Source: CAYFLR01 sp964343805 | GTDB lineage: Bacteria; Bdellovibrionota_B; Oligoflexia; CAYFLR01 | DNA length: 64,000 nt | Reading direction: 5' to 3' | Assembly (NCBI GenBank): GCA_964343805.1 | Contig: CAYFLR010000011.1 | Location: 62,001-126,000, forward strand | In this document: in pieces, positions 9,701 through 18,106 of the stretch | How the letters are laid out: each line of letters opens with the position of its first letter | Numbering within the stretch: position 1 is the stretch's first letter | Program-made: the position numbers and the translations under genes | Notes under the pieces: model-generated | What the model saw: only the letters and a program-made list of their open reading frames with translations | The model's database searches: none | What the model was told of the DNA's origin: nothing

Positions 9701-10896
9701 CTAATAATACTTCCTATTTCATCATTGCGCTGGGTCATAAACTGGGTTGATAAGTCTCCTATGGCAATTTGCTTTGCCCAGTCAGAAAGATGTTGCAATG
9801 GGGTTACAATGCGGGTGGTTAGATTAAAAGAGATCAGGATGGTAAGAATTAAGGTTAGGCCTAAAACAAAGAAGGTGATTGTCCTTAGCCAGTTCAAGGA
9901 GGAAAAAGCCTCCTCTTCATCAATTTCAACGATGATAGCATAATATTGTTGTAGAACTTTCAAATGATAATGGACTCCGAGGACCTGTCTTCCATTATGA
10001 TTTTCATAGGTGAAGGCTTGGATTTGATGAGTATGAATTTTATCCAGATTCTTTAGATGGTTTTGCCATAGTAAAGTTTGTTTGTTTTCCACCTTGGTTT
10101 TGAGGATTTCATTGCTGGGTGAGTTTCTGAGGCTGGATCTTAAGAGGAAATCGGTCCCTACTAAAAAACTCTCCTCGGTATTGCCGAGTCCAACAGGTCC
10201 TTGCATGATCTTACTGATTTCAGTTTCTCTTAATTGAAAGGCCAGTAATCCTTTTAAATCTCCATTATCATCAGCCAAAGGACTAATGATAAAACTAGAA
10301 GGGATGTAGTTAGAAGGGGAATAAAACTCAGTATCTGAATAATGAACCCCCTTTCTTTTTAAAGCATTTTTACAAGTTTGGGCGAACTTAGTGTCTTTTA
10401 AATTTCCTGTTAAGATATTGGTCCCTAGATCTTTTTCTTCTGTAATGGTGAATAGGATACGACCCGCTTTATCAATTAAAAAGAGGTCGTGAATTGCGTA
10501 AAGACGATGAAAATCTTTTAAGGTGGTGGCTGGTTGACTCATTTTGATCTGAGTCCAAGGAACGCTTCGAGTGAAACCTTTTAAACTTTTGTTACTTTTC
10601 TTAAATTCCGAGGTGAGCCGGTCAAATAGATGATGGAGGGAGTCATTTTGGCTCAAATATTCTAAATTGATAAAATGGTTATCAAACCAGGACTGAATAT
10701 ATTCAGTTTTAAGCCTCGAGGTGGTAATCAAGGATTTTTCCACTTCCTTTTTTAAATTTGTGGATAAATGAACATAGAAGTAAACACTCAAGATGGAAAT
10801 AGGAACCATAGCAACGATGAGAAACCACCATAGAAAGGTTTTTCCTATCCCTTTGGTAAAACGTCTAAACACAATCTGATTCTTTTTTAACATCAT
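6712..10896 (-). CDS. Large membrane hybrid histidine kinase with sensor domain, HAMP, GAF and three receivers
   Basis: 1394 residues. A transmembrane helix at about 20-44 and another at about 337-360 enclose a roughly 290-residue periplasmic sensor domain of Cache-like layout. Then come a HAMP domain (about 360-410), further HAMP-like repeats (to about 490), a GAF domain (about 510-660), a long coiled coil, HisKA (H-box MSHELRTP, His about 737), HATPase (GGTGLGLSI), and three receiver domains: about 1003-1120 (Asp in FLDINLP), 1127-1245 (acidic pocket reduced to VEMDQN but phospho-Asp kept) and 1272-1394 (VVDDD, LLDIMMP). It is the likely head of a phosphorelay with the 671-residue kinase downstream. 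A binding-protein gene just upstream may supply the ligand. Confidence 0.93.
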   Translation of the reverse strand: MMLKKNQIVFRRFTKGIGKTFLWWFLIVAMVPISILSVYFYVHLSTNLKKEVEKSLITTSRLKTEYIQSWFDNHFINLEYLSQNDSLHHLFDRLTSEFKKSNKSLKGFTRSVPWTQIKMSQPATTLKDFHRLYAIHDLFLIDKAGRILFTITEEKDLGTNILTGNLKDTKFAQTCKNALKRKGVHYSDTEFYSPSNYIPSSFIISPLADDNGDLKGLLAFQLRETEISKIMQGPVGLGNTEESFLVGTDFLLRSSLRNSPSNEILKTKVENKQTLLWQNHLKNLDKIHTHQIQAFTYENHNGRQVLGVHYHLKVLQQYYAIIVEIDEEEAFSSLNWLRTITFFVLGLTLILTILISFNLTTRIVTPLQHLSDWAKQIAIGDLSTQFMTQRNDEIGSIIRSIEYLVKNSKEIIAYSTSISEGDFSRNINLRSQGDALGLALQKMTSTLRKVVHQANNLSQGNYNFDMTPASGKDELGISLQKMQSSLKAARISDIKQVRLANRITRISEQMMGDKNLREFTNDICSELATILNFHVATFYILDESKDLYYLKGGYALWDANQAPDTVSIGQGMLGQAIKDKKFIHLTDNSDIKLQVNTSLARANLKYIAVVPLIYEDQVLGAIELGGLNSLTEEDTTFLKNLIQPLAIQIQSALNRQKADEKTQMLLESEEYLKAQQEELQAANEELEVKNSSLEMQKNEIKEINQDLGIVQQDLLSKSIALEKSNQYKSEFLANMSHELRTPLNSIILLSEDMLEDMNQNLTEEQIYTINIIQNSGHDLLELINDILDLSKIEAGQLKIDFEEVQLIDFKDIILKSFERLAKKKKIDIEVQIDDTLPAQIVTDQLRLGQILKNLISNAIKFTQEGQIKIDFSRPDSNTDLSKSQQYPDRCIAVSVEDSGIGIPAENLNRIFEAFKQADGSTSRKYGGTGLGLSITQQLITLLGGEIQVESEVNKGSTFTVFIPEVGFPTHINKPTEDYDPRPQPKLPSKSIADDRYGIKDEDHVLLVIEDDVQFAQALFKFCHQKKFKMLHAADGIEGLELAQEFLPDAIFLDINLPLANGEEVLKELKTNLKTKRIPVQLMSVDETNIKLLKHGALGFLSKPVNKSELLDALDRIAGLLDNQLKEILLVEMDQNLITPMNEWLSQRNIQLKCVNQGEEALQEFKKNKYKCIVLDINLPDRAGFELLKKLRSIEGHQTHIIVYIDEDTPREDLTMVEEQTDTIIIKGKRSIERLYEELTLFLYNTSKLGSASINPLPIENEKRSNKEKILKDKKILVVDDDMRNVFALTKILSGGGAQIYKASDGKMALEVLNKNTDIDLVLLDIMMPIMGGYETLEHIRKQERFAHLPIIALTAKAMPEDRDKCIKAGANDYHAKPIVVEELLSLIQLWLKKE

Positions 10897-10928
10897 ATTA
10901 GGTACCCTACCTGCAAAGCCTTGGATTT

Positions 10929-12023
10929 CTATTTCTCGGTTATTTTGGTGGAAAACCTAGGGTCCATAAAATATTCGATGGAGATGGGAGCTTTTAACGC
11001 TCCGCTTTCTACTGCTAAATCCATTACCTGGTTTAAACCCCATTTATCTAAATTCAGGTTTTTATAGTTAATTACACTGAGATCCCGTCTTAAAGAGAGC
11101 ATAATAGCCTCAGAGGTATGTTCAGGAATATGTTTTCGTATCATGGATGCGATGGAGGATAAGCTGCTTCCCCCTTTGGTCATAGCCATTTCTATATCTA
11201 CCCCTGCTTGGTGGATAGCGTGAATGACTTCTTTGATTGCGTTGAACTTATGTTTAAGAGCCTTGTCTGTAGCAATGATAATGCATTCAATATGTCCTCG
11301 AGGCCATTTCATCACATCTTTTGAGTACCAAGCAATTTGACCAAATTTACCTGTTTCCACTATGTCTGACCAAGGTAAGGATTGCTCAAAAGCCGCCGCT
11401 CGGTTTAGGAGACTCTCTTTCTTTAAAAAGGCAGGAGAACTGGGAGGAGGAATTTCAATGGCATAAACATCCTGTTGGGAATCAGAGCCTATCCCAAGTG
11501 TCATATCAAATTGTTTTAAATATTTATAAAGAACAATCGTATGAGTCGAGAGGAGAGAAGGCACTCCTACCAAGATGGGTTTTTTGTACCGTTGCTTAAA
11601 TTGCTTAAAAGTTTCTGCTAACTCGGGTCCTGGCTTTCTACCTAAGCGGCTTTTGGAAAGTTCAACCATTTTGCCCAGAACAGAATTGATGGCTAGAGCA
11701 TTGCCATCACGATGTATAAGACTGACCCATCTAAAATGGGGACTTTCAAGAAACATGTCCATGGCCAATGGTGATATTATAAAGGCCATATCAGCATAGC
11801 CTTCCATGAAGTGGGCTCGAAGTTCAGGCCAAGTTCTAATTTTCTGTATTTTAAAATCCGCATGTTGGAATTGTTTGCCATACTTTTCATAGGCAACAAT
11901 ACCTGGATAGTGATCCGCTAAAGGGATATATAGGGCTTTTAAATCCTGCCGTTGAGCCTTTAAATCAAAACTGTTGGAGCCGATGAGAGAGGCAATAAAT
12001 ATTAATAGGAAGTGTCTTCTCAT
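10929..12023 (-). CDS. NMT1/NrtA-like periplasmic substrate-binding protein
   Basis: The 364-residue protein has a signal peptide (RRHFLLIFIASLIGS) and the layout of nitrate/taurine/thiamine-precursor type binding proteins: LKALYIPLADHYPGIVA near the start, WPELRAHFMEGYADMAFIISPLAM in the first lobe, and a hinge region with KPILVGVPSLLSTHTIVLYKYL. No ABC permease or ATPase gene is adjacent. Its start overlaps the end of cheR by four bases (ATGA), and the giant sensor kinase begins 32 bases after its stop. Co-transcription with signalling genes suggests a sensory rather than transport role. Confidence 0.8.
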   Translation of the reverse strand: MRRHFLLIFIASLIGSNSFDLKAQRQDLKALYIPLADHYPGIVAYEKYGKQFQHADFKIQKIRTWPELRAHFMEGYADMAFIISPLAMDMFLESPHFRWVSLIHRDGNALAINSVLGKMVELSKSRLGRKPGPELAETFKQFKQRYKKPILVGVPSLLSTHTIVLYKYLKQFDMTLGIGSDSQQDVYAIEIPPPSSPAFLKKESLLNRAAAFEQSLPWSDIVETGKFGQIAWYSKDVMKWPRGHIECIIIATDKALKHKFNAIKEVIHAIHQAGVDIEMAMTKGGSSLSSIASMIRKHIPEHTSEAIMLSLRRDLSVINYKNLNLDKWGLNQVMDLAVESGALKAPISIEYFMDPRFSTKITEK

Positions 12024-12841
12024 GAGGAATCTCTTTTTTTATAAATTCTAGATTTGTTTTGTATTTCTTGAAAGCTTGTTTCTAGATGTCTAAATTGAAG
12101 ACTTTCTTTATCTCCCAAAACTAAGAAACCATTGGGAAGAAGGCTTGCATTAAACAGCTTAAGAGTTCTATCTTGCAGATTTTTATTAAAATAAATAAAA
12201 ACATTTCGACAAAGAATCATATTCATCTGTCCAAAGTTTTGGTCGCTAACCAGGTTGTGTCGGCTGAAAGTGATCCGCTCTTTAAGGAAACTATGAACCA
12301 TACAAAACTGGTTCTGTGTGGTGAAGTAATGATCTAATGAGTGCTTTCCTCCTGTTAGTTCATAACTTCTTTGCCGTGATTCAATATCTTTCTTGGAGTA
12401 AACCCCTTCATTTGCCTGATACAGTGCTTGTTGGTTAATATCGGTGGCATAAATAAGGCACTTATCAAGAAGTCCCTCTTCTTTTAAAATGATAGCTAAG
12501 GAGTAGACCTCTTCTCCAGTGGAACACCCTGCGTGCCAAATTTTTACATGAGTAAATGTTTTTAGATAGTTAGTAATCTGATCTCGGATCAATTTAAAGA
12601 CCGGAGGATCTCTAAACATTTCTGATACAGGAACTGAAATCCGACTTACAAAGGAATGGTAGAATTGTTCATCTTGTATCAATCTTTGGGTTAGTTGCGG
12701 CAGATCGGTAAAGTTGGAATCTCTCAAAAAACTATCTAACCTTCGGCTAAAGGAATCCACTGCATAATCTGAGAAATCCATACCGTACTTTTTATTCAGC
12801 TCTAAAATGAGGTGATTAACATCAAAATGGTTCAATTTCAT
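12020..12841 (-). CDS. cheR: CheR-type protein-glutamate methyltransferase
   Basis: 273 residues with the all-helical CheR N-terminal domain and the SAM-binding domain: VSEMFRDPPVFKLI, the nucleotide-binding loop WHAGCSTGEEVYSLAI, ATDINQQAL, and NMILCRNVFIYF. CheR methylates glutamates of chemoreceptors, but here it heads an operon of a binding protein and two hybrid kinases, with no chemoreceptor, CheA or CheB. CheR homologues in such settings often modify or partner hybrid kinases; that role is inferred. The four-base overlap with the next gene implies translational coupling. Confidence 0.93.
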   Translation of the reverse strand: MKLNHFDVNHLILELNKKYGMDFSDYAVDSFSRRLDSFLRDSNFTDLPQLTQRLIQDEQFYHSFVSRISVPVSEMFRDPPVFKLIRDQITNYLKTFTHVKIWHAGCSTGEEVYSLAIILKEEGLLDKCLIYATDINQQALYQANEGVYSKKDIESRQRSYELTGGKHSLDHYFTTQNQFCMVHSFLKERITFSRHNLVSDQNFGQMNMILCRNVFIYFNKNLQDRTLKLFNASLLPNGFLVLGDKESLQFRHLETSFQEIQNKSRIYKKRDSS

Positions 12842-12903
12842 CAGTCTAATTTTACCACAAATAGGGGGTGAGGTATTAATTAATTAGCTGAAATTAGTGG
12901 GTT

Positions 12904-13878
12904 TTATTTGTAGTTATCTCTTAACAAATTAAGGCTTTCTTTAAAGAAGGGGGGTAAATCTGCCTTAAACAGTAAATCTTCCCCTGTGGAAGGATGATTA
13001 AATCCCAGTTCGCTAGCATGAAGCATTTGTCCGATCTGTTTTTTATGGATCTGGTAGAGGAGTTTGCTTCTCTGATTTAATTGACGAAAACTGCCATAGA
13101 GGGGGTCTCCAATCAGGGGGTGACCCAGGTGGGTGAGATGCACTCTGATTTGATGAGTACGTCCTGTCTCTAGCTGGATGCGGAGTAGACTACATTTTTC
13201 AAAGGTTTCTAGGGTTTCAAAGTGAGTGATGGCCCATTTACCTTTGGGATTTTCTTTTTCATCCACATGAAACTTTTTACGATGAACTGGATGTCTGGCG
13301 ATATAAGATTTGATAGATCTTTTTGGAGGGTTAGGATTTCCCAAAACCAGAGCGGTGTACCTGCGATGAGTGGTGTGAGCTTCAAATTGTTTGGCTAGAT
13401 GTTGATGAGATTTATCATTTTTACAAATGACCAAAAGACCAGACGTATCCTTATCAATCCGATGTACAATCCCCGGTCTTTCCACCCCTCCAATGCCTGA
13501 TAAATCTTGACAGTGATAAAGAAGGCCATTAACTAAGGTTCCCTTTGCTTCCCCGGCTCCAGGGTGGACACTTATCTGTTGAGGTTTGTTTAAAACAATC
13601 AAGTCTTGATCTTCAAAGATGATATCAAGATCCATTTCTTGGGGCTCGATATCAAGTGGGGTGGGTTCGGGTATCTGAATAGTTAAAACTTCATCCATTT
13701 TAAGACGATAATTTGTTTTCTTAATAGGTTGATCTGGGTTCAAGGAGGAGGTGATGTGTCCTCCAGCGATCAATTTTTGACCAAAAGAGCGAGTGGGAAT
13801 CTCAGGAAGGGTGGATAAAAATTGATCCACTCTTTTTTTATTAAATTCTGCAGGAATAGTAATGGTGATGGTTTTCAT
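12904..13878 (-). CDS. rluD: RluD-family 23S rRNA pseudouridine synthase
   Basis: 324 residues: an N-terminal S4 RNA-binding domain (KKRVDQFLSTLPEIPTRS) and a pseudouridine synthase domain with the catalytic-Asp motif HRIDKDTSGLLVI and the later GRTHQIRVHLTHLGHPLIGDPLYG block. This is the RluC/RluD group. RluD modifies helix 69 of 23S rRNA; the exact target cannot be fixed from sequence. Its start overlaps the end of the tsaC/sua5 gene by four bases, placing it last in the purine operon. Confidence 0.92.
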   Translation of the reverse strand: MKTITITIPAEFNKKRVDQFLSTLPEIPTRSFGQKLIAGGHITSSLNPDQPIKKTNYRLKMDEVLTIQIPEPTPLDIEPQEMDLDIIFEDQDLIVLNKPQQISVHPGAGEAKGTLVNGLLYHCQDLSGIGGVERPGIVHRIDKDTSGLLVICKNDKSHQHLAKQFEAHTTHRRYTALVLGNPNPPKRSIKSYIARHPVHRKKFHVDEKENPKGKWAITHFETLETFEKCSLLRIQLETGRTHQIRVHLTHLGHPLIGDPLYGSFRQLNQRSKLLYQIHKKQIGQMLHASELGFNHPSTGEDLLFKADLPPFFKESLNLLRDNYK

Positions 13879-14510
13879 GGGGAAAGATAGTCCGCAAGTT
13901 GCTCTTTGGAAATAGCCCCTTCACGTAAAATAGTAAACGAGGGGGAGGTACAATTTATGAGCGTGGATACAGGTGCGGGGGGAAGGGTTCCCATATGGAA
14001 TATGCCATCGATTTTATCGCCAAAATAGCGATTCAGATCTTCCAGGGTGTAGGCGTTTGGTTCCCCTGAAAGGTTTGCACTGGTGGAAGAGAGAGGTTTC
14101 CCCCAATGGTTTATGAGTGCTTGAGCTTGTTCATTGCTGGTCATACGCACCGCTAAAGTGGGGCTTTCATCTCCTGCACTAATACCAGGAACATTCACTG
14201 AAGAGAGTACTAATGTAAGGGGACCTGGCCAAAATTGCTTTTTTAAATCTTCGATCTGGGGAGTGGATTGGGGAATCAGGTGATCATAGGAAATACCGGG
14301 TGCAACAATTAAGGGGATCGCTTTAGAAGCGGGTCTCCCCTTTAAATTGTAAAGCTTTTCTATGGCCTCTGGATTGTCAATATCAATGCCTAAACCGTAG
14401 CTAGATTCTGTGGGATAGGCAATAACTCCACCTTGCTGTAAAATGGAGCACGCCTGTTCTAACCAGGAAGATGATTCTAAAATCGAAACTTGAGTCGCCA
14501 CTTGCTTCAT
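13875..14510 (-). CDS. tsaC: L-threonylcarbamoyladenylate synthase (TsaC/Sua5/YrdC)
   Basis: 211 residues with the YrdC fold: GGVIAYPTESSYGLGIDI at the start, the KGRPASKAIPLIV ATP-binding segment, WPGPLTLVL, and STSANLSGEPNA. It makes threonylcarbamoyl-AMP for the t6A37 modification of tRNAs reading ANN codons. The length fits the single-domain TsaC type, with no C-terminal Sua5 domain. It lies between purE (7 bases away) and rluD (overlapping by 4 bases) on one strand. Confidence 0.92.
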   Translation of the reverse strand: MKQVATQVSILESSSWLEQACSILQQGGVIAYPTESSYGLGIDIDNPEAIEKLYNLKGRPASKAIPLIVAPGISYDHLIPQSTPQIEDLKKQFWPGPLTLVLSSVNVPGISAGDESPTLAVRMTSNEQAQALINHWGKPLSSTSANLSGEPNAYTLEDLNRYFGDKIDGIFHMGTLPPAPVSTLINCTSPSFTILREGAISKEQLADYLSP

Positions 14511-14517
14511 TGATTCA

Positions 14518-15030
14518 TTATTCCTGATTGATCATTTCCTGTAATTTTTGGTCTTTGGCTTGCACCTTTTCTTTCATATCGGCACGGTATTTTTGCATGG
14601 CATTATTCAGCCTCTCATCCGAATTGGCCAGAATAGAGATGCTTAGAAGAGCCGCATTGACAGCACCGGCTTTGCCAATTGCAGTAGTGGCAACGGGGAT
14701 TCCTGCGGGCATTTGAACCGTAGCATAAAGTGCGTCAACACCTTGAAGATCCGTGGCGCTTAATGGAACTCCAATGACTGGTAATGTGGTATGTGCTGCA
14801 ACTACACCAGCTAAATGAGCCGCTGCTCCAGCACCTACGATAATGGTTTTGAAGCCATTTTCCATCGCTTTGGAGGTGAACTCCATAACTTTTTCGGGAG
14901 TTCGATGGGCCGAGGCTACGTGAGCTTCAAAAGGTACTTCAAATTTCTTTAAAGTGGCGATGGCCTCTTTCATTACTTTATAATCTGAGTCACTTCCCAT
15001 TAAAATGGCTACTTTATTTTCTTGTGTCAT
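14518..15030 (-). CDS. purE: N5-carboxyaminoimidazole ribonucleotide mutase PurE
   Basis: 170 residues matching class I PurE: MGSDSDYKVM substrate loop, SAHRTPEKVMEF with the catalytic His, and GAGAAAHLAGVVAAHTTLPVIGVP. It rearranges N5-CAIR to CAIR in purine synthesis. The class I form implies that PurK should be encoded elsewhere. It overlaps purD by four bases. Confidence 0.96.
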   Translation of the reverse strand: MTQENKVAILMGSDSDYKVMKEAIATLKKFEVPFEAHVASAHRTPEKVMEFTSKAMENGFKTIIVGAGAAAHLAGVVAAHTTLPVIGVPLSATDLQGVDALYATVQMPAGIPVATTAIGKAGAVNAALLSISILANSDERLNNAMQKYRADMKEKVQAKDQKLQEMINQE

Positions 15031-16334
15031 AGTCCTATATCCTTTCTAAAATGCATATCTTTCCAAACCACTTTGGAAACGGCTTGATAAACTCTATTTC
15101 TTGCTTCTTGACGAACTCCTTCCGGAGGGAGTTCCGAATATTCATCTGGGAAGAAGCTACATACATTAAGAACACGCCCTCCATGGGTTACAATATCTTG
15201 TTTGTCATTGAGCTTGGTCCCGGCATGGAGCACATAACTATCTCTATCTTGATAGACCTGATCTATACCTGAAATAACATCTCCCTTAACAGGGCTGCTT
15301 GGGTATCCTGCACTGGCTAAAACCACACAAATGCTACACCCTTTTTTCCATTCCAGCGGAGGAAAGTGGCTCAAAGCCCCTTGACTTTGATACCAAAAAA
15401 TCTCAGCCAGATCGCTTTCCAGTAGTCCTAAAATAGATTGTGTTTCTGGGTCGCCAAACCGAACATTATATTCAAGGAGTTTGGGACCATTTTTGGTGAG
15501 AATAAGTCCGGCAAATAGAATGCCTTGAAAAGGCGCTCCCCTTTTCTGCATTCCATCTAAAACGGGTTGAATCATCTGATTCATAATATTATCTTTGAGT
15601 TCACCCCCAGCCCATTCCAAAGGGCAATAGGAGCCCATTCCACCGGTATTAGGTCCCTGACCATTTTCATTGAGGGCTTTGTAGTCTTGAGCTGGTTCGA
15701 GGGGAAGGGCCGTTTTCCCATCACATAGAGCAAAGAAAGAGAGTTCGGGACCCTCTAAAAACTCTTCCACCACCACTTGATCAGAGGCTGATCCAAATTT
15801 TTTTGCCGTGTAAATAGTATGAAGAGCCTCTTCTACATCACTCATTTGATGACAGAGGAAAACTCCTTTACCTGCGGCCAAACCATCTACTTTAATAACC
15901 AAAGGAAGGAGAGAGGGCCCAATGTAGTTTTCCACATCCTCTTTTTGAGTAAAAGTTTTGTATTCGGCAGATGGAATGTTGAATTCCCGGCAAAAGTCTT
16001 TGCAGAATACTTTACTGGTCTCAAGTTGAGCAGCTTTTTGAGTGGGACCAATGATGGGTAGACTTTCTCGTTGGAAGCGATCCACCACTCCTTTTTCTAA
16101 TAAGTTTTCCGGACCCACAATGGTGAGATCAATTTTATTCTCTTTCACCAAATCAATGAGACGATCAAAGTTATTAGGGTCTTCATTAAAGCAGTGGGCA
16201 TGCTCAGACATTCCTGGATTGCCAGGAATAGCAAAGACTTGATTCACATTTTTTGAATCTTTTAATTTACGGCAGATGGCGTGCTCCCTTCCACCGCTCC
16301 CCAAGACGAGTATATTAATAGGACCTTGTATCAT
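15027..16334 (-). CDS. purD: Phosphoribosylamine-glycine ligase PurD
   Basis: 435 residues with the full ATP-grasp ligase layout: GSGGREHAI at the N-terminus, VGPENLLEKGVVD, the ATP-grasp loop IKVDGLAAGKGVFLC, ALPLEPAQDYKALNENGQGPNTGGMGSY (family signature, shortened here) and NVRFGDPETQ. It makes glycinamide ribonucleotide, step two of purine synthesis. Downstream of purH by 14 bases and overlapping purE by 4, it is part of a compact purine operon. Confidence 0.96.
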   Translation of the reverse strand: MIQGPINILVLGSGGREHAICRKLKDSKNVNQVFAIPGNPGMSEHAHCFNEDPNNFDRLIDLVKENKIDLTIVGPENLLEKGVVDRFQRESLPIIGPTQKAAQLETSKVFCKDFCREFNIPSAEYKTFTQKEDVENYIGPSLLPLVIKVDGLAAGKGVFLCHQMSDVEEALHTIYTAKKFGSASDQVVVEEFLEGPELSFFALCDGKTALPLEPAQDYKALNENGQGPNTGGMGSYCPLEWAGGELKDNIMNQMIQPVLDGMQKRGAPFQGILFAGLILTKNGPKLLEYNVRFGDPETQSILGLLESDLAEIFWYQSQGALSHFPPLEWKKGCSICVVLASAGYPSSPVKGDVISGIDQVYQDRDSYVLHAGTKLNDKQDIVTHGGRVLNVCSFFPDEYSELPPEGVRQEARNRVYQAVSKVVWKDMHFRKDIGL

Positions 16335-16348
16335 GAGGGGTCCTCCTT

Positions 16349-18010
16349 TTAATGTTTAAATTGTCGAGTTTTAGTGAAAACCATCGCGATATTGTGTTTG
16401 TTCGCTTCGGTTACAGATTCTTCATCCCTAATGGAGCCACCGGGTTGAATAATGGTGGTTACTCCAATTTCAGCTGCCATTTCCACCACATCTTTAAAAG
16501 GGAAAAAGGCGTCAGATGCCAGCACTAAAGGATTCTCTGGGTTGGAAGGTTTAAATTTGGGGAAATTCTCATGCATTTTAGAGGTGGCAATTTTCATGGC
16601 GTCGATACGGCTCATTTGACCAGCCCCAACTCCTAAGAGTTGATCGGCTGTGGAAAGTACAATGGCATTGGATTTCACGTGTTTTACTGCTTTCCAAGCA
16701 AAGTTGATTCCCATCTTTTCATCATCGGTTGGGAAGCGATCGGTCACTACTTTGAGTTCATTTCCACTAAAGAGGGTTTGATTACTTTCTTGCACTAACC
16801 AACCTCCTTGCACTCTTGTATAGTGAGTTTGGTTATAAAGCGGTTGAGCAGTGGGAACCTCTAATAATCGAATGTTTTTCTTTTTACGTAAAATTTCGAG
16901 AGCTTGGTCTTCAAAAGAGGGGGCCGCAATGATTTCAAAAAAGCGGCTGTGGAGTTTTTCAGCCACATCTAAAGTAATAGGCTGATTACAGATAACAATG
17001 CCCCCAAATGCTGATTGAGGATCTGTTTCAAGAGCTTTTTCATAAGAAGCTAAAAGAGAAGTTGGGTGAATGGCCATTCCACAGGGGTTGTTATGTTTGA
17101 CAATAATGGTGACAATATCATCAGTAAACTCAGTGATCATCTCAAAACAGGCATTAATATCGAGGAGATTATTATAAGAGAGTTCTTTTCCATGCAGCTG
17201 CTTCATGGTGGCGAGGGAGAGAGACTCATGATCCTTAACTCCTTGATCTAAATAGAGCTGGGAATTCTGATGGGGATTTTCTCCATAGCGTAAGGACTGC
17301 TGACTATTCATATTCAGGGTTGCTTGCTGAGGCCAATGGTCGGTATTTTGAAAGGGGTCCGCTTTAGGGCTTGAAAGCTTTTGACCTTCAGTGAAATGGG
17401 TTTCTAAATAACTGGCAATGGTTTGGTCATATTGTTGAACTCTTTGAAAAGTGAAGAGAGCCATCTCTTTCCGGACGTCATTGGAGACACAATTTTCTTG
17501 TTTTTCCATCTCTTCAATTATTTTTGGATAGAGGCTGGCATCGGGAACGACTAATGTGTGTTGATAGTTTTTGGCAGCAGCTCTTAAGAGGGAGGGGCCG
17601 CCAATATCAATATTTTCAATAGCGGTAGAGAGATCACAGTTTTCTTTTTGGGTTACCTCTTCAAAGGGATAGAGGTTGCAGACCACCATGTCGATGGAGT
17701 CAATATTATGTTCAGTTAATTGTTTTTGATGGGATTCCTCATCTTTGCGAGCCAAGATCCCACCAAAAACTTTAGGATGGAGAGTCTTGACTCGGCCATC
17801 GAGAATTTCGGGAAAACCGGTGTAATTGGATAGATCTTCAGCAGCAATGCCTTGATCGGTCAAATACTTTCGAGTTCCTCCCGTGGAGTAAATCTTTATT
17901 TTGTTGAGTTGTAAATAGGTGGCGAGCTCTAATAAACCGGATTTATTAGAGACGCTGATTAATGCGGACCGGATACTTTTCCTCGGAGAGGATTCAGCTT
18001 GTTGAGTCAT
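16349..18010 (-). CDS. purH: Bifunctional AICAR transformylase/IMP cyclohydrolase PurH
   Basis: 553 residues. The N-terminal IMP cyclohydrolase domain (about 13-150) shows ALISVSNKSGL, YSTGGTRKYL and GRVKTLHPKVFGGIL. The C-terminal transformylase domain shows LRYGENPHQ, the catalytic KHNNPCG motif and SDAFFPFKD. It carries out the last two steps to IMP. It is the first gene of the purH-purD-purE-tsaC-rluD run on the minus strand; about 95 bases separate it from mgtE upstream, which probably contains its promoter. Confidence 0.96.
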   Translation of the reverse strand: MTQQAESSPRKSIRSALISVSNKSGLLELATYLQLNKIKIYSTGGTRKYLTDQGIAAEDLSNYTGFPEILDGRVKTLHPKVFGGILARKDEESHQKQLTEHNIDSIDMVVCNLYPFEEVTQKENCDLSTAIENIDIGGPSLLRAAAKNYQHTLVVPDASLYPKIIEEMEKQENCVSNDVRKEMALFTFQRVQQYDQTIASYLETHFTEGQKLSSPKADPFQNTDHWPQQATLNMNSQQSLRYGENPHQNSQLYLDQGVKDHESLSLATMKQLHGKELSYNNLLDINACFEMITEFTDDIVTIIVKHNNPCGMAIHPTSLLASYEKALETDPQSAFGGIVICNQPITLDVAEKLHSRFFEIIAAPSFEDQALEILRKKKNIRLLEVPTAQPLYNQTHYTRVQGGWLVQESNQTLFSGNELKVVTDRFPTDDEKMGINFAWKAVKHVKSNAIVLSTADQLLGVGAGQMSRIDAMKIATSKMHENFPKFKPSNPENPLVLASDAFFPFKDVVEMAAEIGVTTIIQPGGSIRDEESVTEANKHNIAMVFTKTRQFKH

Positions 18011-18106
18011 TGGTATCTCCCACAGTAAGTTAAATCTCTTTGCTTGGCATGCTCCATATCAAATAAACAGGTTGAATACAACCTCTTTCGATCAATTTGG
18101 GGAGGG

